Of a stretch of 64,000 nucleotides of DNA, positions 58,228-64,000 are shown piece by piece (positions within the stretch are counted from its first letter, which is position 1; each line of letters opens with the position of its first letter). The stretch is from an uncultured Leptolyngbyaceae cyanobacterium (GTDB lineage: Bacteria; Cyanobacteriota; Cyanobacteriia; Leptolyngbyales; Leptolyngbyaceae). Location of the stretch: assembly GCA_938023035.1 (NCBI GenBank), contig CALIDI010000017.1:1-64000 (forward strand), read 5' to 3'. The notes under the pieces were generated by a model. It saw only the letters and a program-made list of their open reading frames with translations. It searched no databases and was not told where the DNA came from. Both the position numbers and the translations under genes were made by a program.

Positions 58228-58985
58228 CACAGCACCGTTAAGCCGCAGAGGAACAGCGCTTCACTCCACTCCACAATCGCCCCATAGGTATCTCCCGTTT
58301 GTCCGCCCAGTTGTTGCCGGAAATAAGCGCCGGTGGTTAACGCTATCATACTGCCGTAACCGATGACCAGAATGCCACCAGATTCCAGGTGCCAGAGGGT
58401 AGACAAACCTGAAAGCATCAAACCGCTTGGCACCGCCTCTTGCAGAGAACGAATCGCCTGTTTGTGAAATGCTCCTTTGCCGGTGGGTTTGAGATAAGGA
58501 TCGCGGGCAATAGCGACCAGTTGACCCCAACGGCCCCAACCAGCCGCTAACGCCAAAGCCAAGGGGCGGTGGGTCGGGAGGCTAGCCAAAGCCAGGGTTT
58601 TAAGCAAGACGAGGGCGATCGCGGCCATTACGCCAAACGCCCCGGCATGGCTGTCTGCCATCACCTCTAAGCGCCGAGGGGGGGGCACGGCCAAACCATC
58701 AGCTGTATCCATTGCGCCATCTAGATGCAAGCCACCAGTTAAACCGATCCAGCCCACAATCACAACAGCACTTCGCAACAGCAGTGGCATTCCCAGGATG
58801 TCTAAACCGCAGTCAATCAGCCCGAGAGCAACCCCAAGCAACACGCCGACCAGGGCTGCATAACGCGCAATTCCATCAAAGTTCAGCGCCCAACTGCGTG
58901 GTAGGGGAATACACGTATAAAAGGTAAGAGCACCCAAAAATGTGGCGAGCATTGACTGGCCTGACTTGACCCAATTAAGTGTCAT
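58227..58985 (-). CDS. cobS: Adenosylcobinamide-GDP ribazoletransferase
   Basis: CobS is an integral membrane enzyme for the last steps of cobalamin assembly. GLTGGLHLDGAMDTADGLAV carries the conserved acidic residues, VMADSHAGAFGVMA is the second signature, and six or more hydrophobic stretches fit. It begins the cobS-cobK unit. Confidence 0.92.
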   Translation of the reverse strand: MTLNWVKSGQSMLATFLGALTFYTCIPLPRSWALNFDGIARYAALVGVLLGVALGLIDCGLDILGMPLLLRSAVVIVGWIGLTGGLHLDGAMDTADGLAVPPPRRLEVMADSHAGAFGVMAAIALVLLKTLALASLPTHRPLALALAAGWGRWGQLVAIARDPYLKPTGKGAFHKQAIRSLQEAVPSGLMLSGLSTLWHLESGGILVIGYGSMIALTTGAYFRQQLGGQTGDTYGAIVEWSEALFLCGLTVL

Positions 58986-59652
58986 TTACTTGTTTTATCC
59001 TCTCAACGCCCTCTTCGGTTCACCAGGCTTGCAGGCAAACAGCTTCTTCCTGGTCAGTCTAGCAAAGGATTTTTTGCTCCCGGTTTGATCCGGGCCGACA
59101 GATGTGGTTAAACAGAATGGATGAAAGCCCTCAGCCCTATAGCTGTCGCTATGTTTCTCATGGTGACGGCACGCCAGCAAGCTAGCTTCGCATTGGCGGT
59201 TGAGCACTTAGTTTTGGCCTCAGCTCTCTGACCAAAGCCCTAGTTTTCAAGCCTTACAGAGCACGCGAAAGCTTGAAACTTAATTGCTATGAGGTGACGC
59301 TTCATCGCTCAGTGTCGTGATAGCCACCGATGTATCCGTTGCTTCATCCGTGAATTCAGTACAATTCATTAGGAGCCAGCTAAATAACTTGGGCTAGAAT
59401 TGTTTCGTATATTACCGAGTCAGTCAGCCTCTATTGGGTTTTACTGGTAAGAGTTTTGGCCAGTTGAGCTTTTAGGTTTTAGATGCATCTCTTTCATTTC
59501 TGGAATTTCTAGATAATGACGCAGCTAAAGCTTGGGTTGAGGCTCTGGTACGGTGACCAGTACACGCAAGGCGATTCAGATGTTTCATCCTGTGTTTGAC
59601 CGAGAGGGTGCTAGCGTCTGGCTTCATACTATGAGAGCTAAGGGCATTCCCT
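58986..59652. other. Divergent intergenic region with a family 2 repeat
   Basis: No gene is seen. Bases 59175-59233 hold a family 2 copy (GCATTGGCGGTTGAGCACTT, then AGTTTTG). Confidence 0.55.
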
Positions 59653-60108
59653 ATGAGTTGTGACCAACCTCCCCATCGGAATCGATTGCCAGCCCCTTGT
59701 ATTATCGACACCGGCACGGTCGTGAGTAAGCAGGATATGAAGCGCTTGCTTTCAGATTTGACTCGTGTGCGCTATACCCACTTTCAGAATGGCATCCCTA
59801 TCAGTGAGGGGGAAGGGTGCATTTTAGAGGTCTTTGCCGATCCCCAGCGGGCAACCCTGATTGCAAACCATACCCTGTATTTGAATGTGTGTAGCTTCGA
59901 TTATCTGGTTTTGGGGCGGTCAGGGCTGAGTTCTTGGTTTGACTTGATTCAAGATGATCGTCAGTTGCGGCTAGTTCCCCTCTCGAACCCCCTTGAGGAG
60001 CAGCGCCACAACAGTCTCGATCCGGCAGCACTAGAGGCGATGGTGGCAGAGGTGCTATCGGCTAGTTGGGATGCTCAACTGGATGATGAGGAGCATTTTC
60101 CTTTCTAA
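59653..60108 (+). CDS. Conserved cyanobacterial protein, unknown function
   Basis: I recognise a small family kept in cyanobacteria (RYTHFQNGIPISEGEGCILEV; ADPQRATLIANHTLYLNVCS; DYLVLG) but not its role. The end is acidic (WDAQLDDEEHFPF). The start is uncertain: ATG 59653, GTG near 59719 or ATG 59737. Confidence 0.75.
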   Translation: MSCDQPPHRNRLPAPCIIDTGTVVSKQDMKRLLSDLTRVRYTHFQNGIPISEGEGCILEVFADPQRATLIANHTLYLNVCSFDYLVLGRSGLSSWFDLIQDDRQLRLVPLSNPLEEQRHNSLDPAALEAMVAEVLSASWDAQLDDEEHFPF

Positions 60109-60225
60109 AAGAAGCGGGCGATGCATCAATTTGCCTATCGTTTTCCCGGCTAGGTTTACATTGCAATCTATCGTTTCTTTACGGGCGAAGTTTTCGGCTT
60201 GGGCACGGACGAGGGTGATTTGAAT

Positions 60226-60272
60226 TTTCTACTTATTTCTACTTAATTTCTACTTAACTTATTTCTACTTAA
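60226..60272. repeat. Four near-tandem TTTCTACTTA units
   Basis: TTTCTACTTA(A) occurs at 60226, 60236, 60247 and 60262, the last after a CTTA spacer, in the gap between two convergent genes. Confidence 0.85.
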
Positions 60273-60297
60273 TGGTTGCAACTAGCTACTGGCTGGC

Positions 60298-60966
60298 CTA
60301 CCGAATTTGCTGGGATGCTTTAATCTGGGTAGGAGTAAAGCCTGCTTGGGTCAAGTCCTCCATCAGGTAACCTGGAGCCGCAAAGGCAGGATTGAGTTGC
60401 TCGGCCTGTTGAAGTCGTTGACGCGCTTGGCTGGTTTCACCGTTGCCCCAATGGGCAATCGCTTGGGCAATAAGGGGGTGAGGGTTTGAGGGTTCGAGTT
60501 GAGCGGCTTTTGCTGCCATGGCAATCGCCCAGTCGTATTGCCCCAACTGCTCAAAAGCCAAGCTGAGGTTGTAGTAGGCAATTTCATTGTCAGGTTTGAG
60601 AAAGGCTGCCCAGGCATGACTGGCGATCGCCGCTTTGAGTTGCCCCCGCACCAGATGCACAATTCCCAAAGCATTAAGTGTCGATGCCTCGAAGGGGTTT
60701 TGATAAAACGCTTGCATCAGGGTATCGGTAGCCATCTCAAATTGACCAGCGCGATGCTGAGTCCAGCCCAAGAGAACTCGCCCTGAAAAGTTGGCTGGCT
60801 CCAGCTCCACCGCTTTTTCAAGGGCGGCGATCGCCTCTAGATATCGCCCCTGGCTGCGATATTGCAACCCCTGCTGGCGAAAGACCGCGGCACTTTCTGC
60901 AAAGCTAGGATAAGCCAGCATCAACGGGGCGATCGCCCCAATCCACTCAAATCGTCGCCAAACCAT
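60298..60966 (-). CDS. Exported TPR protein
   Basis: Signal peptide (IGAIAPLMLAYPSFA) then about five tetratricopeptide repeats (GLQYRSQGRYLEAIAALEKA; LGWTQHRAGQFEMATDTLMQ; LSLAFEQLGQYDWAIAMAAK). 222 residues. Probably a periplasmic protein-binding scaffold; the partner is unknown. Confidence 0.82.
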   Translation of the reverse strand: MVWRRFEWIGAIAPLMLAYPSFAESAAVFRQQGLQYRSQGRYLEAIAALEKAVELEPANFSGRVLLGWTQHRAGQFEMATDTLMQAFYQNPFEASTLNALGIVHLVRGQLKAAIASHAWAAFLKPDNEIAYYNLSLAFEQLGQYDWAIAMAAKAAQLEPSNPHPLIAQAIAHWGNGETSQARQRLQQAEQLNPAFAAPGYLMEDLTQAGFTPTQIKASQQIR

Positions 60967-61115
60967 GGGTAATTTCGACCCTCAGCCACGTTCCTTAGAA
61001 ATCAGGATCTTATCACTTGAACGTTCACCCCAGAGACGCTGAGGGCACAAAGGAATGGCTGTATGCTCTCTGTGTTACAAGACAATCCTGTTTGGGTTGA
61101 TTATATCGATAACCC

Positions 61116-62048
61116 TTAATGTTGACACCTAGGACAAAAATGGGCCGATCGCCCGGCCAGTTTAAGCCGCTCAATGACGGTTCCACAGGTGCGGCAGGCT
61201 TCGCCATCACGACCATAAACCCAGGCGATTTGCCCGTAGTTGCCATTCACCCCTTCTACATTGCGAAAGTTACTAAAGGTCGTGCCCTTGGCTGCGATGC
61301 TGGCCGCCAGTACTTTGAGGATATTCTCGTGTAACTGCGTAATTTGGCGACGGCTTAGGCGATGGCATTCTGACTGAGGGCGAATACCGCTCAAAAATAG
61401 CGCTTCATCGGCATAGATATTACCAATGCCAGCCACAATCGCCTGATCGAGCAAGGCATTTTTGATGGGGCGCTGACGCTGCTTGAGTTGCTGATAAAGA
61501 TAAGAAACAGAAAAAGCCTCGGAAAACGGCTCTGGCCCCAGACGTTGCAAACCGGTGATGACCTGCTCTGGTGGCACCCCAGGCGGTACCCACCACATCT
61601 GCCCAAAGGTGCGCTGATCGACAAAGCGTAGTTCTTTACCACTAGCAAAAAATAGCCGGACTCGTGCATGTCTCTCCACTGGCTCACCTGGCTCCAGCCA
61701 GAGGAGTTGACCTGTCATCCGCAGATGCACCCCCAGCCAAGCAGAAGAAGGGGATGTGGAAATCGGTAAACTGATAGTGTCAAGGCTATGACTCCCTGTT
61801 GCGACTTCATTCTCCGCGATCGCTACTGCTGCCCTTTCTGGGGGTTGCACTAATTCGGCTAGAAGGTACTTACCACGCCGATGCCAATGGGCGATCGCCC
61901 ATCCCTGAAGTTTCGTCAAAAAATCAACAACAGAAATAGGGTGAGAAATAATACGCTCAAGTCGCACTTCCCCACCCTGGATAATTTGATGCACGGTGAC
62001 TCGATTGAGGCCCCGCCTTACCGTTTCAACTTCTGGTAACTCAGGCAC
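61116..62048 (-). CDS. mutM: Formamidopyrimidine-DNA glycosylase (Fpg/MutM)
   Basis: The enzyme removes 8-oxoguanine. It starts at GTG 62048, giving the required N-terminus PELPEVETV (Pro as nucleophile). HRRGKYLL holds the catalytic Lys60. HVRLF-type and the zinc finger CRTCG...CPRC (C-terminal) are intact. A 36-residue insertion (~67-102, PPERAAVAIAENEVATGSHS, then LDTISLPISTS) sits in a loop before WLGVHLRMTGQL, longer than in most homologues. An in-frame ATG further upstream would bury the Pro and is rejected. Confidence 0.93.
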   Translation of the reverse strand: MPELPEVETVRRGLNRVTVHQIIQGGEVRLERIISHPISVVDFLTKLQGWAIAHWHRRGKYLLAELVQPPERAAVAIAENEVATGSHSLDTISLPISTSPSSAWLGVHLRMTGQLLWLEPGEPVERHARVRLFFASGKELRFVDQRTFGQMWWVPPGVPPEQVITGLQRLGPEPFSEAFSVSYLYQQLKQRQRPIKNALLDQAIVAGIGNIYADEALFLSGIRPQSECHRLSRRQITQLHENILKVLAASIAAKGTTFSNFRNVEGVNGNYGQIAWVYGRDGEACRTCGTVIERLKLAGRSAHFCPRCQH

Positions 62049-62238
62049 AGGTAGATCACTGTAAAAACACCAGGAGCACATTAAGGAATTGTAGTGCCGT
62101 GATGGAATCTAAAGAAACCACCAGTATTGGAGTCAACGGGTGGTCTTAAAATTCGTCTGAAATAAACTCTAGACCTGCATCTGTGCCCTAATCGCTCAAA
62201 ATGTAACCTGAGAACAATCGCCCCAGGCAGCATTGCGT

Positions 62239-62448
62239 TTAACTCGATTTTTTCTTTGGCGCTTCGACTTCCAACAACTCCGAGGGCGCAAAGTTATTGG
62301 TGTTAATACCTGAATAATTAACACGATCAAATCGAACGATAACGGAGTATTTGATACCGCTCTGATCAATCGAAGCAACTGTGCCTACGTCTTGATACCA
62401 GTAGGACTCTTTGCGAAGAACACGCACTTTAGAACCACGCTGAACCAT
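62239..62448 (-). CDS. psaE: Photosystem I subunit IV
   Basis: The 69 residues match PsaE, a stromal SH3-like barrel that helps dock ferredoxin: [40 protein letters not shown], then APSELLEV. Confidence 0.96.
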   Translation of the reverse strand: MVQRGSKVRVLRKESYWYQDVGTVASIDQSGIKYSVIVRFDRVNYSGINTNNFAPSELLEVEAPKKKSS

Positions 62449-62648
62449 GGGTGTGTTTTCCTTTCTGTGTTTTTCTTTAGATTGTTATGCTTCAACGCAC
62501 GCAGCATTATTGCTCTACAGCTTACTACGGGGAAGAAACACCGTCGTTATCCATACCAAGACTCGAAACAATCCGATACAAAAAGTTATGCTCGGCAATC
62601 TTAATCGTGATAACGGTTTGACTGGTTCTTCCTGGTTAGCAAGCGGCT

Positions 62649-63254
62649 TTAGTTACAGTAAGCCAGGTTACTATCACTACTGCCCACGCGGCTGTTGTAG
62701 ATCCAACCCGTTGCCCCCCCTGGCGGAATCGTTGGGCTAAAGCTAATTTCGACCCAATTATAGCCATCGGCAACAGCTGTGCTGATGGCACCGTTGGGCT
62801 TTAAAACGGCAAATACGCGATCGCCCCGTTGGGCCTGAGCAATGACATTAGAGTTGCTATCACCTGTCGGAATCTTTGGTTGATTGCGCACGTTAAGAAC
62901 CGCCGGGTTACGGATAATGCGACAGGAAGTGCGAGCTGGCGCCTCACAGGTTTTTAGTACTCCTGTTTGCACATATCCCTGAATTGGTGAACGAATGGCA
63001 ATCATGCCCCCTTGAGCTGCACCAGCGAGGGTAACCGGTTCGTTATTTGCCAGAATGCGCAGGGCAGAGGTTAGAGTAGAAGCCCCAGAAAAGATCGGGG
63101 TGGGGCGATTAGCCGCCCGGCACTGACCACTCAGATCCTGGGTACTGAGGGGTTCAACTGCTTCTGTTTGAGCAAACACAGGGGCGGTCATTGTGACCAG
63201 AGGCATCATTGCCAGTAAACAAATCGATTTTTTGAAAAAATGTTTGGATTGCAT
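62649..63254 (-). CDS. Exported SH3-like protein
   Basis: Signal peptide (SICLLAMMPLVTMTAPVFAQ) followed by two divergent SH3b-like repeats with paired cysteines (GQCRAANRPTPIFSG; NPAVLNVRNQPKIPTGDSN; GYNWVEISF; TGWIYNSRVG). 201 residues. The start is ATG 63254. It may bind cell-wall material; the function is inferred from the fold only. Confidence 0.8.
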   Translation of the reverse strand: MQSKHFFKKSICLLAMMPLVTMTAPVFAQTEAVEPLSTQDLSGQCRAANRPTPIFSGASTLTSALRILANNEPVTLAGAAQGGMIAIRSPIQGYVQTGVLKTCEAPARTSCRIIRNPAVLNVRNQPKIPTGDSNSNVIAQAQRGDRVFAVLKPNGAISTAVADGYNWVEISFSPTIPPGGATGWIYNSRVGSSDSNLAYCN

Positions 63255-63348
63255 TATCAACGCCTCAAAATTGCGACAGCCCAAATCTGGGTTGCCGAGC
63301 GTGATTATGCCATGGCTGATGGCATCGCTACGAAAAATCTAAGTGTTG

Positions 63349-64000
63349 TTAAGACCGGCGAATATTCAAACAGCACCAATCTTTACGTTTCCAAAGAGCG
63401 GCAACAACCCAATGGTTTTCTTCAAGAGTGTCGGCTACGGGCTTTGCCTGATCTACAAGCAAACCACTCAAGATGCCCCAGGTTGTCGGATGGGTGATTG
63501 CCGTCATGGCCGGAATCAGATCGATGATTACTTCTGCCAGAATATTGCAGACAATGCCATCTACTGGTTGGCGGATCATTTCTGCTAATCGATCCACACT
63601 GCCCCGATCAACCAGCAATTGCTCAGATGTCAGGTGATTCAGCGCCCGATTTTCTAACGTCGCCTTGACCGCCAGTGGATCGACATCAACTGCATAGACC
63701 TGCTTTGCGCCCAGCAACAGGGCACCGATCGCCAGGATCCCAGAGCCACAGCCAATATCCGCAATCACCTGGGTTTCAGGGGCTTCTCCCAGCCGCATTT
63801 CCAGGGCTTCTAGGCAAAGTTGGGTTGTTGGATGATCCCCCGTACCAAAGGCGCTACCCGGTTCTAACCGCAAAAGCAAGCGATCGCACTGCTCTGGCAA
63901 ATCTAGCCAGGCAGGATAAATTAAAAAGCGATCGCCAATTTCCTGGGGCTGCCAGTGCTGCTTCCAACTGCTAGCCCAATCTTCTTCATCAATCAGATGC
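63349..64000 (-). CDS. prmA: Ribosomal protein L11 methyltransferase, 5'-partial
   Basis: PrmA trimethylates ribosomal protein L11. [43 protein letters not shown] and [14 protein letters not shown] are the family motifs. The frame runs out of the right edge ([20 protein letters not shown] is still in frame), so the N-terminal domain lies outside. Confidence 0.93.
   Translation of the reverse strand, partial: HLIDEEDWASSWKQHWQPQEIGDRFLIYPAWLDLPEQCDRLLLRLEPGSAFGTGDHPTTQLCLEALEMRLGEAPETQVIADIGCGSGILAIGALLLGAKQVYAVDVDPLAVKATLENRALNHLTSEQLLVDRGSVDRLAEMIRQPVDGIVCNILAEVIIDLIPAMTAITHPTTWGILSGLLVDQAKPVADTLEENHWVVAALWKRKDWCCLNIRRS

Noticed and set aside
58986-59300. Cobalamin riboswitch upstream of cobS
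   Set aside because: I looked for a B12-box-like conserved core on the minus strand and saw none.
1-64000. CRISPR array
   Set aside because: The tandem repeats have only two to four units with no regular unique spacers, and no cas gene is present.

Overview
The window looks like a piece of chromosome from a cyanobacterium, probably one with gliding or twitching motility. Photosynthesis genes (psaE for photosystem I, ycf3 for photosystem I assembly, chlI for Mg-chelatase, hemJ, a phycobiliprotein-like gene with a phycobilisome-linker gene, and the NTRC thioredoxin reductase-thioredoxin fusion) are mixed with cyanobacterium-specific families (DUF1818, DUF2811, PatA/PixG-type regulators). The HIP1 octamer GCGATCGC is very frequent. 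I see no prophage, integron, CRISPR array or transposase gene.

Layout. 1-3.3 kb: end of a methyltransferase, a lone BrxC/BrxD-type (DUF2791) ATPase and a CysQ/inositol-phosphatase-family enzyme. 3.3-4.9 kb: a gene broken by an 11-bp tandem duplication, a MITE-like repeat and a small membrane-anchored protein. 4.9-11.8 kb: a fused M16 protease, a divergent cytochrome b6-like protein, a PuuE-type deacetylase and argJ. 11.9-22 kb: a six-gene leftward phototaxis-type chemosensory cluster in the order pixG-pixH-pixI-pixJ-pixL plus an extra CheW. PixJ carries three GAF domains that all have the bilin-binding Cys-His pair. 22.8-27.8 kb: cellulose synthase bcsB-bcsA. 28.8-33 kb: small exported proteins, a three-SLH-domain protein and a cyanobacterial conserved protein. 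33-34.1 kb: a divergent intergenic region with four DnaA-box-like sites and an A+T-rich tandem-repeat tract, which makes it a candidate replication origin. 34.1-43.8 kb: DUF2811, hemJ, ycf3-gatC, sucC/sucD, chlI (leftward), a Gfo/Idh oxidoreductase, mtnA and rpoZ. 43.8-49.2 kb: conserved small genes, a dual-specificity-type phosphatase, queC and NTRC. 49.4-52.4 kb: two FAD-dependent oxidoreductases. 53.8-58.9 kb: a coiled-coil protein, a GT25 glycosyltransferase, tRNA-Gln, the phycobiliprotein-like/linker pair, cobK and cobS. 59.6-64 kb: a conserved protein, a TPR protein, fpg, psaE, an SH3-like exported protein and the 3' part of prmA.

Functional links. The strongest candidate system is the pix-type light-sensing chemotaxis cluster beside cellulose synthase. 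One module could sense light and steer pili, and the other could make cellulose under c-di-GMP control through a PilZ domain. A shared circuit is my inference. The phycobiliprotein-like/linker pair at 55.8-57.3 kb is another small unit of unknown role.

The non-coding DNA is unusually structured. There are three families of short dispersed palindromic or MITE-like repeats. One copy is interrupted by a second 167-bp element flanked by a perfect 9-bp target duplication, and another copy supplies the stop codon of a desaturase-like gene. Short tandem duplications of 11-21 bp recur, and one of them has destroyed a reading frame.
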